A stretch of 64,000 nucleotides of DNA from Pseudomonas sp. KU43P (GCF_033095865.1 NZ_AP019365.1:1-64000), one strand, 5' to 3'. Shown: positions 49,096-58,644, counted from the stretch's first letter. Numbers and translations: made by a program. The notes: generated from the sequence alone by a model not told the origin.

Positions 49096-51147
49096 GTGAG
49101 TGCCAACAACCCGCTTCTGCAATCCTATGATCTGCCGCCCTTCTCGGCGATCCGTGCCGAACACGTGCTGCCGGCCATCGAACAGATCCTGGCCGATAAC
49201 CGCAAGGCCATTGCCCAGATCCTCGAAAAGCAAGGCAAGAACCCCACCTGGGCCGGCCTGGTGCTGGCCATGGACGAACTGAACGACCGCCTGGGCGCCG
49301 CCTGGAGCCCGGTCAGCCACCTCAATGCGGTGTGCAACAGCCCTGAACTGCGCGATGCTTATGAGTCCTGCCTGCCGGCGCTGAGTGCCTACTCTACCGA
49401 ACTGGGCCAGAACCGTGCGCTGTTCGAGGCCTACGAGGCATTGATCAACAGCCAGGAGGCTGCGAGCTTCGACGTGGCGCAGAAAACCATCCTCGAGCAC
49501 GCCCTGCGTGACTTCCGCCTGTCGGGTATCGACCTGCCGGCCGACAAGCAGCAGCGCTACGCCGAAGTGCAGAGCAAGCTCAGCGAGCTGGGCAGCCGCT
49601 TCTCGAACCAACTGCTCGACGCCACTCAGGCCTGGACCAAGCACGTCACCGACGAATCCGCCCTCGCCGGCTTGACCGACTCGGCCAAGGCACAGATGGC
49701 CGCCGCCGCCCAGGCCAAGGGCCTCGAAGGCTGGCTGATTACCCTGGAGTTCCCCAGCTACTACGCGGTCATGACCTACGCCAGCGATCGCGCCCTGCGC
49801 GAAGAGTTGTACGCCGCCTACTGCACCCGCGCCTCCGACCAGGGCCCGAATGCCGGCCAGTTCGACAACGGCCCGGTGATGCGCGAAATCCTCGACCTGC
49901 GCCAGGAGCTGGCCCAGCTGCTGGGTTACCCGAACTACGCCGAACTGAGCCTGGCCACCAAGATGGCCGAGTCCAGCGACCAGGTGCTGAGCTTCCTGCG
50001 CGATCTGGCCAAGCGTTCCAAGCCATTCGCCGCCCAGGACCTGGAGCAGCTCAAGGCCTATGCCGCCGAACAGGGCTGTGCCGAGCTGGCCAGCTGGGAC
50101 GCCGGGTACTTTGGCGAAAAACTGCGCGAACAGCGTTACAGCGTGTCGCAGGAAGCCCTGCGCGCCTACTTCCCGATCGACAAGGTGCTGTCCGGCCTGT
50201 TCAGTATCGTCCAGCGCCTGTACGGCATCGAAATCGCCGAGCTCAAGGGCTTCGACAGTTGGCACCCGGATGTTCGCCTGTTCGAGATCAAGGAAAACGG
50301 CCAGCACGTCGGCCGTTTCTTCTTCGATCTCTATGCCCGCGCCAACAAGCGAGGCGGTGCCTGGATGGACGGTGCTCGCGATCGTCGCCGTACCGCTGAA
50401 GGGGCGTTGCAAAGCCCGGTGGCCAACCTGGTGTGCAACTTCACTCCAGCTGCGCCCGGTAAGCCTGCGCTGCTGACCCACGACGAAGTCACCACCCTGT
50501 TCCACGAGTTCGGCCACGGCCTGCACCACCTGCTGACCCGCATCGAGCATGCCGGCGTTTCCGGCATCAATGGCGTGGCCTGGGATGCGGTCGAGCTGCC
50601 GAGCCAGTTCATGGAAAACTGGTGCTGGGAGCCGGAAGGCCTGGCCCTGATCTCCGGCCACTACGAGACCGGCGCCGCACTGCCCCAGGACCTGCTGGAC
50701 AAGATGTTGGCTGCGAAGAACTTCCAGTCAGGCATGATGATGGTGCGCCAGCTGGAGTTCTCGCTGTTCGACTTCGAGCTGCATGCAAGCCACGGCGATG
50801 GCCGCAGCGTGCTGCAGGTGCTCGAAGGCGTGCGTGACGAGGTTTCGGTCATGCGCCCACCGGCGTACAACCGCTTCCCCAACAGCTTCGCGCACATTTT
50901 CGCGGGCGGTTATGCGGCCGGCTACTACAGCTACAAGTGGGCCGAAGTGCTGTCGGCGGATGCCTTCTCGCGCTTCGAGGAAGAGGGTGTACTCAACGCC
51001 GATACCGGCCGCGCCTTCCGTGAAGCGATCCTGGCCCGTGGCGGTTCCCGCGAGCCGATGGTGCTGTTCGTCGACTTCCGTGGCCGTGAGCCTTCCATCG
51101 ATGCACTGTTGCGCCACAGCGGCCTGAGCGAAGGCGCGGCGGCATGA
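49096..51147 (+). CDS. prlC: Oligopeptidase A
   Basis: PrlC is a cytoplasmic M3 zinc metallopeptidase that degrades peptides, including cleaved signal peptides. The GTG start gives 683 residues (VSANNPLLQSYDLPPFSAIR); the open frame upstream lacks family sequence. The active site is TTLFHEFGHGLHHLLTRIEH with HExxH. Its stop overlaps the next start (ATGA). Confidence 0.97.
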   Translation: MSANNPLLQSYDLPPFSAIRAEHVLPAIEQILADNRKAIAQILEKQGKNPTWAGLVLAMDELNDRLGAAWSPVSHLNAVCNSPELRDAYESCLPALSAYSTELGQNRALFEAYEALINSQEAASFDVAQKTILEHALRDFRLSGIDLPADKQQRYAEVQSKLSELGSRFSNQLLDATQAWTKHVTDESALAGLTDSAKAQMAAAAQAKGLEGWLITLEFPSYYAVMTYASDRALREELYAAYCTRASDQGPNAGQFDNGPVMREILDLRQELAQLLGYPNYAELSLATKMAESSDQVLSFLRDLAKRSKPFAAQDLEQLKAYAAEQGCAELASWDAGYFGEKLREQRYSVSQEALRAYFPIDKVLSGLFSIVQRLYGIEIAELKGFDSWHPDVRLFEIKENGQHVGRFFFDLYARANKRGGAWMDGARDRRRTAEGALQSPVANLVCNFTPAAPGKPALLTHDEVTTLFHEFGHGLHHLLTRIEHAGVSGINGVAWDAVELPSQFMENWCWEPEGLALISGHYETGAALPQDLLDKMLAAKNFQSGMMMVRQLEFSLFDFELHASHGDGRSVLQVLEGVRDEVSVMRPPAYNRFPNSFAHIFAGGYAAGYYSYKWAEVLSADAFSRFEEEGVLNADTGRAFREAILARGGSREPMVLFVDFRGREPSIDALLRHSGLSEGAAA

Positions 51148-51425
51148 GCGAGGTAGTTGTGAACAAGACCAAGAAGCGCTTCATTGCCGGGGCGGTTTGC
51201 CCGGCGTGCAGCGAGCCGGACAAGCTGATGATGTGGAACGAGGACGGTGTGCCACACCGCGAATGCGTGGCTTGCGGCTTCACCGATACCCTTAACGAAC
51301 AGGGCCTGTCGGTTCCCAAGGAGCTGGGTACCCGGGTCAACCATCTGGAGCCCAAGGCCGCCCCCGCCAAGGTGCAAACGGTGCAGTTCTTCCCTAATCC
51401 GAAGCTGAAGAAGCCGGCTGACTGA
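51144..51425 (+). CDS. YheV-family zinc-ribbon protein
   Basis: The 93-residue protein has two CxxC pairs (AVCPACSEPDKLMMWN and RECVACGFTD) forming a zinc ribbon, as in the YheV/DUF2387 family. It is translationally coupled to prlC, as in many gammaproteobacteria. Function unknown. Confidence 0.92.
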   Translation: MSEVVVNKTKKRFIAGAVCPACSEPDKLMMWNEDGVPHRECVACGFTDTLNEQGLSVPKELGTRVNHLEPKAAPAKVQTVQFFPNPKLKKPAD

Positions 51426-51470
51426 GCGTTGCCTGGCTGACCGAAGGTGCTGGAGGAATCGTGATTGTCG

Positions 51471-51496
51471 CGATACTGTATGTAGATACAGTATCG
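51471..51496. promoter_or_regulatory. Palindromic LexA (SOS) box
   Basis: CGATACTGTAT and its exact complement ATACAGTATCG flank GTAG. The core is CTGT-N8-ACAG (51476-51491), close to the consensus CTGTATATAAATACAG. It lies 10-35 bp upstream of the radical SAM start codon. Confidence 0.85.
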
Positions 51497-51505
51497 GGGT
51501 GGGCC

Positions 51506-52564
51506 ATGATTTCTCCAGCACCGCAAAAGGGCCGTGGCACGGCGCACAATCCGCACAATCGCTTTGCCCCGAGCCATTCGGTGGCGGAGGATGACGGCTG
51601 GTACCAGGAAGTGCCTTTCACTCAGGGCACCGAGGTCAGGATCGAAACGGCCAAGACCATCATCGCCCGTAATACTTCGCCTGACTTGCCCTTCGACCGT
51701 TCGATCAACCCCTACCGGGGCTGCGAGCATGGGTGCATCTACTGCTACGCCCGCCCCTCCCATGCCTATTGGGACCTTTCACCGGAGCTGGACTTCGAAA
51801 CCAAGCTGATCGCCAAGACCAATGCCGCCGATGTGCTCGCACAGCAGCTGAGCAAGCCGGGTTACGTCTGCGCGCCGATCAATCTGGGTTCCAACACCGA
51901 CCCCTATCAGCCGATCGAGCGCGAACAGCAATTAACCCGGCGCTTGCTCGAAGTGCTGCTGCGTTTCCGTCATCCGGTGACCATCGTCACCAAGGGCTCG
52001 CTGGTGCTGCGCGACCTTGACCTGCTGGCCGAGATGGCCAGACAACGGCTGGCGAGGGTGATGATCAGCCTGACCACCCTGGACGACGACCTCAAGCGAG
52101 TGCTCGAACCGCGTGCGGCATCACCCAAGGCGAGGTTGCGGGCGATCCGGGTGTTGCGCGAAGCGGGTATACCGGTTGGGGTGCTGTGCTCACCGATGAT
52201 TCCGATGATCAACGACAGTGAGCTGGAACGGCTGCTCGAAGCCGCCAAGGAGGCTGGCGCGCAAAGCGCGGCCTACATGATGCTGCGCCTGCCACTGGAA
52301 GTGGCGCCGTTGTTCGAGCAGTGGCTGCACGACCATTACCCGCAGCGAGCGGCACATGTGCTCAGTCTGATTCGGCAAAGCCGGGGTGGCGAGCTGTATG
52401 ACAGCCGATTCGGCACGCGGATGCGCGGAGAAGGTGTGTTCGCCGAACTGCTGGCGCAACGCTTCGCCAAGGCGATGCGTCGGCTGGAGTTCGAAGGGCG
52501 AGAGGCCCAGGCGCTGGATTGCTCGGCATTCTGCCCACCGGGCGGGCAGATGGCACTGTTTTGA
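51506..52564 (+). CDS. PA0069-family radical SAM protein, SOS-controlled
   Basis: The 352-residue product starts MISPAPQKGRGTAHNPHNRF. The radical SAM cluster motif is RGCEHGCIYCYARPSHAYW (CX3CX2C). It also has NLGSNTDPYQPIEREQQLTR, as in SplB-like proteins. The P. aeruginosa homologue PA0069 is, to my knowledge, part of the LexA regulon, which agrees with the LexA box here. A DNA-repair role is plausible but unproven. An in-frame start at 51461 would place the LexA box inside the gene and is rejected. Confidence 0.9.
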   Translation: MISPAPQKGRGTAHNPHNRFAPSHSVAEDDGWYQEVPFTQGTEVRIETAKTIIARNTSPDLPFDRSINPYRGCEHGCIYCYARPSHAYWDLSPELDFETKLIAKTNAADVLAQQLSKPGYVCAPINLGSNTDPYQPIEREQQLTRRLLEVLLRFRHPVTIVTKGSLVLRDLDLLAEMARQRLARVMISLTTLDDDLKRVLEPRAASPKARLRAIRVLREAGIPVGVLCSPMIPMINDSELERLLEAAKEAGAQSAAYMMLRLPLEVAPLFEQWLHDHYPQRAAHVLSLIRQSRGGELYDSRFGTRMRGEGVFAELLAQRFAKAMRRLEFEGREAQALDCSAFCPPGGQMALF

Positions 52565-52836
52565 TCCCTCAATCGCGCTCATCCAAGCACATAATTCTAT
52601 TCGAGGGTCTTGGCAGCTGATGCTTTTTTGCTATTATTCATCTCCCGCCTTTTCCTTCTGGAACGCCCGTTCTAGAGCCTTCGAATTAAGTTTCAGTTAA
52701 GTTTTCCCCGTTAGCGTAGGAAACCAGTCAACGAAGACTGTGATCTATGGCCCGTGCGTGTCATCTAAAACCCTGCATAGCCAGAATCTTTCACCGGTAA
52801 ACTGGATTTACCAAAACACCGTCAAGAGGATGAATC
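52565..52836 (+). promoter_or_regulatory. Intergenic region upstream of beta-carbonic anhydrase
   Basis: 272 bp without an evident gene, with AT-rich stretches at 52620-52640 and 52680-52720 that could hold the promoter of the carbonic anhydrase-SulP pair. No clear operator or terminator is visible. The ribosome site AGAGGATGA precedes the start codon. Confidence 0.4.
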
Positions 52837-53556
52837 ATGCCCGTCAAGGACCCATCCAAGGTCATTCCGCAGGCCCCGGCGGAAAGCGCCGATGCCGCCC
52901 TGAAGCACATCGTCGACGGCTTCCTGCGTTTTCACCATGACGTCTTTCCCGAGCAACAAGAGCTGTTCAAGAAGCTCGCCACCGCGCAAACCCCGCGCGC
53001 CATGTTCATTACCTGTGCCGACTCGCGCATCGTCCCCGAGCTGATTACCCAGAGCTCACCGGGCGACCTGTTCGTGACCCGTAACGTCGGTAATGTGGTA
53101 CCGCCCTATGGGCAGATGAACGGCGGCGTTTCTAGCGCCATCGAGTACGCTGTCTCGGCACTGAAGGTTCACCACATCATCATCTGCGGCCACTCCGACT
53201 GTGGTGCCATGCGCGCGGTGCTCAACCCGCAATCGCTGGCCAAGATGCCGACCGTTTCCGCCTGGCTGCGTCATGCCGAAGTGGCGCGTACCGTGGTCGA
53301 GAACAATTGCTCCTGCGGCAGCGAGCACGAAACCATGCAGGTGCTGACCAAGGAAAATGTCATCGCCCAGCTCCACCACCTGCGCACCCACCCTTCGGTG
53401 GCTTCGCGCCTTGCGGCTGGCGAGCTGTACATCCATGGCTGGGTCTACGACATCGAGACCAGCAAGATCGAAGCCTACGACGCCCTCAGCGACAGCTTCC
53501 TGCCACTGGCTGCTGGCGAGCCGGTCCCCTGCGCTACTCCGAGAGGCCGCTACTAA
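52837..53556 (+). CDS. Beta-carbonic anhydrase
   Basis: The enzyme interconverts CO2 and bicarbonate. The 239-residue product has the zinc-site motifs MFITCADSRIVPELITQSS and IIICGHSDCGAMRAVL. GDLFVTRNVGNVVPPYG is also conserved. It precedes a SulP transporter by 190 bp on the same strand; carbonic anhydrase-SulP pairs are often read as bicarbonate uptake modules. Confidence 0.95.
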   Translation: MPVKDPSKVIPQAPAESADAALKHIVDGFLRFHHDVFPEQQELFKKLATAQTPRAMFITCADSRIVPELITQSSPGDLFVTRNVGNVVPPYGQMNGGVSSAIEYAVSALKVHHIIICGHSDCGAMRAVLNPQSLAKMPTVSAWLRHAEVARTVVENNCSCGSEHETMQVLTKENVIAQLHHLRTHPSVASRLAAGELYIHGWVYDIETSKIEAYDALSDSFLPLAAGEPVPCATPRGRY

Positions 53557-53746
53557 GCGACCCATTCAACGCTAGAACCTAGATAGCCGGCTGCACCCTC
53601 ATGGGTGTGGCGCGGCCTTCTGCTGCCTTGAATTCCCTGACTGCCTTGCCGGCATGTTCGCCGGCGGCCTGCGCCTGCGCGTTCGTCAGGGGCCAACGTG
53701 CCCACGGCCAGAGGAATGGCCGTGCGACTGAGAAAGGAGAAATACG

Positions 53747-55273
53747 GTGAACATGACACAGTTGAAAGCGGCACTGCCGCGTGAGTTGCTGGCTTCGGTA
53801 GTGGTGTTTCTGGTCGCCCTGCCGTTGTGCATGGGCATTGCCATCGCCTCGGGCATGCCTCCGGCCAAGGGCCTGATAACGGGGATCATCGGCGGTATCG
53901 TGGTGGGCTTTCTGGCTGGCTCGCCGCTGCAGGTCAGTGGCCCCGCCGCAGGCCTGGCGGTGCTGGTATTCGAGCTGGTGCGCCAGCATGGCATGGCTAT
54001 GCTCGGGCCGATCCTGCTCCTCGCGGGGCTCTTGCAGTTGCTGGCCGGGCGATTGCAGTTGGGCTGCTGGTTTCGCGTTACGGCGCCTGCAGTGGTGTAC
54101 GGCATGTTGGCCGGCATTGGCGTATTGATCGTGCTGTCCCAGGTGCATGTGATGTTCGATACCGCGCCACAACCGTCCGGCATGCAGAACCTGCTGGAGT
54201 TTCCGGCGACAGTCGCCGCTGCTCTGCCGCTGGAGAGTCCAGGTTCCGGCTGGCAGGCCGGTGCCCTCGGGCTCGGTACCATCGCCATCATGTGGGGCTG
54301 GGAGCGCTGGCGGCCGCAGCGGCTGCGCTTCGTTCCAGGTGCCTTGCTTGGGGTGGCGGCAATGACGGTGATCAGCCTCTGGCTGGCGTTGCCGGTGAAC
54401 CGTGTGCAGGTGCCGGCGGACCTTTCCCAGGCCATCGACTGGGTTCGCCCAGATGACCTGATGAAGCTGGCCGACCCTACGCTGCTGGTTGCCGCCTTCG
54501 CCCTGGCCTTCATCGCCAGCGCCGAGACATTGCTTTCCGCTGCGGCAGTCGACCGCATGCACAGCGGCCAGCGCTCGGACTTCGACCGCGAGCTTTCGGC
54601 CCAGGGTATCGGCAACATGCTCTGCGGTGTGCTGGGAGCGTTGCCGATGACCGGTGTGATCGTACGCAGTTCGGCCAATGTCCAGGCGGGAGCACAGACC
54701 CGGGCTTCTGCCATCCTGCATGGTTTGTGGCTGCTGGCGTTCGTTGTGGTATTGAGCAGTGTGCTGCAGCAGATTCCGGTGGCGAGCCTGGCTGGGGTGC
54801 TGGTGTTCACAGGTATCAAGCTGGTGGACTTCAAGGCGTTCCGTGGCCTGGGACGGTATGGCCGGATGCCGATGTTCACTTATGCGGCCACCGCACTCGC
54901 GATCATCTTCACTGACCTGCTGACCGGTGTGCTGCTGGGCTTCGCCCTCACCTTGCTGAAGCTGGCACTGCAGGCAGCGCGATTGAAGATCAACCTGATC
55001 AGCCTGGACAAGCCTCGGCACATGGAACTGCGGCTCAGTGGTGCAGCCACATTCCTCAAGGTGCCTGCGCTGACCCAGGTGCTGGACAAGGTACCTGCCG
55101 GCACGCAACTGCACGTGCCGTTGACCAACCTCCATTACATCGACCATTCCGTACTGGAAATGCTGGAAGACTGGGGGCGCGCCCAACGCAGTGTCGGGTC
55201 GCGCCTGCTCATCGAGCAACGTGGGTTCAAGCGCAGGATAGAGGGGCGTGTGCGTACCGCGGCAGAGTGCTGA
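53747..55273 (+). CDS. SulP family transporter, possible bicarbonate transporter
   Basis: The GTG start follows AAGGAG by 7 nt and gives 508 residues. The core has the SulP N-terminal region VALPLCMGIAIASGMPPAKG and about ten hydrophobic segments. A weak C-terminal STAS-like region contains LHVPLTNLHYIDHSVLEMLE. Pairing with beta-carbonic anhydrase suggests bicarbonate as substrate, by inference. Its stop is only 2 bp from the end of the convergent unknown gene. Confidence 0.88.
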   Translation: MNMTQLKAALPRELLASVVVFLVALPLCMGIAIASGMPPAKGLITGIIGGIVVGFLAGSPLQVSGPAAGLAVLVFELVRQHGMAMLGPILLLAGLLQLLAGRLQLGCWFRVTAPAVVYGMLAGIGVLIVLSQVHVMFDTAPQPSGMQNLLEFPATVAAALPLESPGSGWQAGALGLGTIAIMWGWERWRPQRLRFVPGALLGVAAMTVISLWLALPVNRVQVPADLSQAIDWVRPDDLMKLADPTLLVAAFALAFIASAETLLSAAAVDRMHSGQRSDFDRELSAQGIGNMLCGVLGALPMTGVIVRSSANVQAGAQTRASAILHGLWLLAFVVVLSSVLQQIPVASLAGVLVFTGIKLVDFKAFRGLGRYGRMPMFTYAATALAIIFTDLLTGVLLGFALTLLKLALQAARLKINLISLDKPRHMELRLSGAATFLKVPALTQVLDKVPAGTQLHVPLTNLHYIDHSVLEMLEDWGRAQRSVGSRLLIEQRGFKRRIEGRVRTAAEC

Positions 55274-55275
55274 GG

Positions 55276-56364
55276 TCAGTCTTCTTCTACGACGTGAATG
55301 GAGGGCGAGCCGGGCCATGTACCGAGCAGGTTGATGGTCCGGCTACCGCCTACCCACTGGCTGAGCGGAGTAGCCCACTGCTTCGTGACCGCCTGGTTAT
55401 CGCCGAGATTGACGAACTCGGCCTTGAACTCCAGGTTCCTGGCTCCCATTGGAATGTCGAAGTTGGTCGACAGGCCTCCGGTAACGGTTATCGGGCCTTC
55501 TGTAATGCGACTCTTACCCGCCAGGTCATAGGCAATGGACACTTTGGTGGTATAGGTGGCAAAGGAGCTGGCCTTGCTGTCCACAGCCAGTTGCAGGCTG
55601 CCGATTTTCCGGACCCAGATCGGAATGATCAGCCTGTCGGGGCCAAAGGATGCAAAGCTGTAGGCTACGGGCAGGGGGATGGTTGCAATCTGGCCATCCT
55701 TTGCAGGCAGCGTATGCGATTCCACCGATGACGTATCGCGGTTGGAAATGAACGTTGCCCCGCCTTTGCCGGAAATGCCGTTTTCGCCCAGCAACGTGTT
55801 CATGCCACTGGCCGAGCCTGAAAGGGAAAACTTGGCGTTCTTGCTCTTTGCTCCGGCGTTCACGCCGCTGTCGGCCAGGATGACGCTGGTCACCACGCCG
55901 AATCCTTCTGCAATCCTTCCATTACTGGCCATGCCGACCTTTTCGGCCTGGGTGTACAGCCAGTCGTATTGGTCATGGATCAGGGCCAGGTCGCTTAACC
56001 GCTGTTCGCCATTGAGGGCAAACTCCGAAGCGATCGATTCTTCCTTGCCGAAGGTCCACTCCAGCGTCATATCTGGCTTGACCTGAACGCCCGAGGCGGG
56101 GTCCATTACCGTTCCGGATACATTCGCCTTGGTTTCCTTGCGGGAAACGTCTTTGGAACTGATGGCCCAGCGGCGTCCATGCTGAACGTTGGTGACTTGC
56201 ACGTTCGGGAGTGTTTCGCTGACCAGGGTGAAGTCTCCGGAAGCTGGGTCGATGATGCCTACCGCTCCTGGTTTGATAACCGGATTGAGTGCCCAGTTGC
56301 CCCATAGCGTAGAACGGCTGCCGCGTAGCAGGTCGGTATAAAGCCTGTTCCATTTGATGCTCAT
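55276..56364 (-). CDS. Unrecognised 362-residue protein
   Basis: No family is recognised. The chosen ATG (MSIKWNRLYTDLLRGSRSTL) follows GAGGAAG by 7 nt; an open extension to 56385 lacks a site. There is no signal peptide and no cysteine. Serine, glycine and beta-prone stretches dominate, with a central Ser/Gly/Ala-rich segment (SGSASGMNTLLGENGISG) and a C-terminal WVGGSRTINLLGTWPGSPSI. KPGAVGIIDPASGDFTLVSE lies near residue 35. Base composition looks slightly less GC-rich than its neighbours. An acquired gene or a secreted or membrane-active effector are possibilities only. Confidence 0.6.
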   Translation of the reverse strand: MSIKWNRLYTDLLRGSRSTLWGNWALNPVIKPGAVGIIDPASGDFTLVSETLPNVQVTNVQHGRRWAISSKDVSRKETKANVSGTVMDPASGVQVKPDMTLEWTFGKEESIASEFALNGEQRLSDLALIHDQYDWLYTQAEKVGMASNGRIAEGFGVVTSVILADSGVNAGAKSKNAKFSLSGSASGMNTLLGENGISGKGGATFISNRDTSSVESHTLPAKDGQIATIPLPVAYSFASFGPDRLIIPIWVRKIGSLQLAVDSKASSFATYTTKVSIAYDLAGKSRITEGPITVTGGLSTNFDIPMGARNLEFKAEFVNLGDNQAVTKQWATPLSQWVGGSRTINLLGTWPGSPSIHVVEED

Positions 56365-56463
56365 AGAATCTTCCTCGCCTATCAAGGGAAAGCCTCCGAA
56401 CGAAGGCGGGAAGAATCTATCCGTGCGCGGTACAGCAGATCAGTTGGAGCCCGTTCCCAATGG

Positions 56464-57105
56464 TCAGGCCGATTGGCCAAGCTCCACGCCCAGTTGGCGC
56501 GACAGGCACGGCCAGCGCTTCCATGCCTCGCCGGTCTGCGGGCTGCTGAGGGTTTCGCGATAGGCCTCCACCGACTCCACGGCGAAACTTTCGTCGTCCA
56601 GCATCTCATCCACCGAGTGGTGCACCACCTCATCCAGCTGGTTGGCGAAGGTTTCGCCGATCAAGTGGTGGGCGATCAGGTTGGCCACCGTGGTGTCCAC
56701 CGGGATCAGAGGCTGCTGGAAGTGGCGGATGTACAAGTCGTTGACCTCCTCTACCAGGCGATGCGCCAGGTAAGCCTCATCCAGCAGGCAGTCGAGGCCC
56801 ACATGCCCCTGCATCACACTCGGCGGCTGCAGGAAATAGGCCTCGGCAATTTTCAGCACAGGTTTGATCTGGGATTCGATTCCCGCTTCGCGGGCCACGG
56901 TGTGAGCGGCCTCCAGCATTTCCGGAACCTGTTCGATATAAGCGCTGACGAAGCGCGCCAAAGTACCCTGGGCGTCCTGCTCAGGCAGTTGGATCGAGGG
57001 GTGCAGGTGGGGCAGTTGCAGCTCGAGACGCTCTTTCAGTTGGCCGGTGCGGCTTTCGTGATCGTGGGCTTGGCTTATTTGCTCGCGTACAGCAGCGATG
57101 TTCAT
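56464..57105 (-). CDS. Conserved hypothetical protein next to the cytochrome oxidase operon
   Basis: The 213-residue protein (MNIAAVREQISQAHDHESRT, with a GGAG ribosome site) is acidic and helical, without signal or membrane segments. Segments DCLLDEAYLAHRLVEEVNDL and PVDTTVANLIAHHLIGETFA have scattered His, Asp and Glu residues. By position it corresponds to the P. aeruginosa gene between the SulP and coxB genes (PA0104), from memory. Function unknown. Confidence 0.75.
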   Translation of the reverse strand: MNIAAVREQISQAHDHESRTGQLKERLELQLPHLHPSIQLPEQDAQGTLARFVSAYIEQVPEMLEAAHTVAREAGIESQIKPVLKIAEAYFLQPPSVMQGHVGLDCLLDEAYLAHRLVEEVNDLYIRHFQQPLIPVDTTVANLIAHHLIGETFANQLDEVVHHSVDEMLDDESFAVESVEAYRETLSSPQTGEAWKRWPCLSRQLGVELGQSA

Positions 57106-57473
57106 GACAACTCCAGGGACAAGACGTTTCAAACGGAAGACACTAAATTAGCTCGGTATACCGAATACCTAAGACTCATTTGTTATAAACCACGCAAACG
57201 TGTGCGCTCTTGGCTATATTGAAGTGCCATTATTATGCCAGACCCTATCTAGCATGCGCTTTGCGCGGTATTTCACGAATTCGCCCAGTTCATTTCTCCC
57301 CTCGCATTGCGTGCCATTGGTCGGTGTCTATACTCGGGTTGAACGTGATTCGTTGATGAGGCCCGTCTGCTTTCGCAGGGGCTCGGTCGTCGAAGCCAGG
57401 CAGTCTTGACCGCCGTTCCCGCTTGCCGCAGGCCATGCCTTCGGGACAACAAGAATTAGAAGGGGAACCCGCA
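57106..57473. promoter_or_regulatory. Divergent control region upstream of coxB
   Basis: 368 bp without a convincing gene. It holds a perfect 12-nt palindrome TCGGTATACCGA at 57153-57164, near the start of the minus-strand hypothetical gene, and AT-rich sequence to about 57240. The coxB promoter must lie here. AGGGG at 57461-57465 serves as the ribosome site. Confidence 0.45.
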
Positions 57474-58601
57474 ATGATGCGACATCCACATGTCTGGATG
57501 GGCCTTCTGTTGTGGTCGGTTTTCGGTCAGGCCAACGCCGCCTGGACCGTGAACATGGCGCCAGGGGCGACGGAAGTCTCCAACGCCGTGTTCGACCTGC
57601 ACATGACCATCTTCTGGATCTGCGTGATCATCGGCATCGTGGTGTTCGGCGCGATGTTCTGGTCGATGGTCCTCCACCGCCGCTCCACCGGCCAGCAGGC
57701 CGCGCATTTCCACGAGCACACCTGGGTGGAAATTCTCTGGACCGTGGTCCCGTTCCTAATTCTGGTGGCTATGGCCATCCCCGCCACCAAGACCCTGATC
57801 GACATCTACGACGCCAGTGAGTCGGACATCGACATCCAGGTCACAGGCTACCAGTGGAAGTGGCATTACAAGTACCTGGGCCAGGACGTGGAATTCTTCA
57901 GCAACCTGGCCACGCCCGCCGACCAGATTCACAACAAGTCACCCAAGGACGAGCACTACCTTCTGGAGGTCGACCAGCCGCTGGTGCTGCCGGTGGGGGC
58001 GAAGGTGCGCTTCCTGGTGACTGCCGCCGACGTGATCCATTCCTGGTGGGTGCCAGCCTTTGCGGTCAAGCGTGACGCCATCCCCGGGTTCGTCAACGAA
58101 GCCTGGACGCGCATCGAGAAACCCGGCATCTACCGCGGCCAGTGCACCGAGTTGTGTGGCAAGGACCACGGCTTCATGCCGGTGGTGGTCGAGGTCAAGT
58201 CCAAGGCCGACTACGACACCTGGCTCGGTGAACGCAAGGCAGAGGCGGCCAAGCTCAAGGAGCTGACCAGCAAAGAATGGACCCTGCAGGAACTGGTCGA
58301 GCGTGGCGACAAGGTCTACCACACCACCTGTGTGGCCTGTCACCAAGCCGAAGGCCAGGGCCTGCCGCCGATGTTCCCAGCGCTCAAAGGCTCGAAGGTG
58401 GCGACCGGGCCGAAGGAAGAGCATTTGAGCGTGGTCTTCCATGGCCGCCCGGGCACGGCGATGGCCGCGTTCGGCAAGCAGCTCTCGGAAGTGGACATCG
58501 CCGCGGTGGTCACCTACGAGCGCAACGCCTGGGGCAACAACAAGGGCGACATGGTGACGCCGAAGGATGTGCTGGCGCTCAAGCAGGCAGAAGCGAAATG
58601 A
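57474..58601 (+). CDS. coxB: Cytochrome c oxidase subunit II with fused cytochrome c (caa3 type)
   Basis: Subunit II accepts electrons at the CuA centre. The 375-residue product has a signal peptide (MMRHPHVWMGLLLWSVFGQA), two membrane segments and the CuA motif GQCTELCGKDHGFMPVVVEV. A C-terminal cytochrome c domain carries heme-binding CVACHQAEGQGLPPMFPALK, which marks a caa3-type oxidase. ATG codons at 57474 and 57477 are both possible. It leads the operon. Confidence 0.97.
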   Translation: MMRHPHVWMGLLLWSVFGQANAAWTVNMAPGATEVSNAVFDLHMTIFWICVIIGIVVFGAMFWSMVLHRRSTGQQAAHFHEHTWVEILWTVVPFLILVAMAIPATKTLIDIYDASESDIDIQVTGYQWKWHYKYLGQDVEFFSNLATPADQIHNKSPKDEHYLLEVDQPLVLPVGAKVRFLVTAADVIHSWWVPAFAVKRDAIPGFVNEAWTRIEKPGIYRGQCTELCGKDHGFMPVVVEVKSKADYDTWLGERKAEAAKLKELTSKEWTLQELVERGDKVYHTTCVACHQAEGQGLPPMFPALKGSKVATGPKEEHLSVVFHGRPGTAMAAFGKQLSEVDIAAVVTYERNAWGNNKGDMVTPKDVLALKQAEAK

Positions 58602-58644
58602 GCCGGGCCATTCGCCGCAGTCAGTGGATTGCAGGAGACAGGAC

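Noticed and set aside
48994..50661. N-terminal extension of the gamma-carbonic anhydrase frame
   Set aside because: The extension is antisense to prlC; the family N-terminus MAIRSFQQH begins at 48993.
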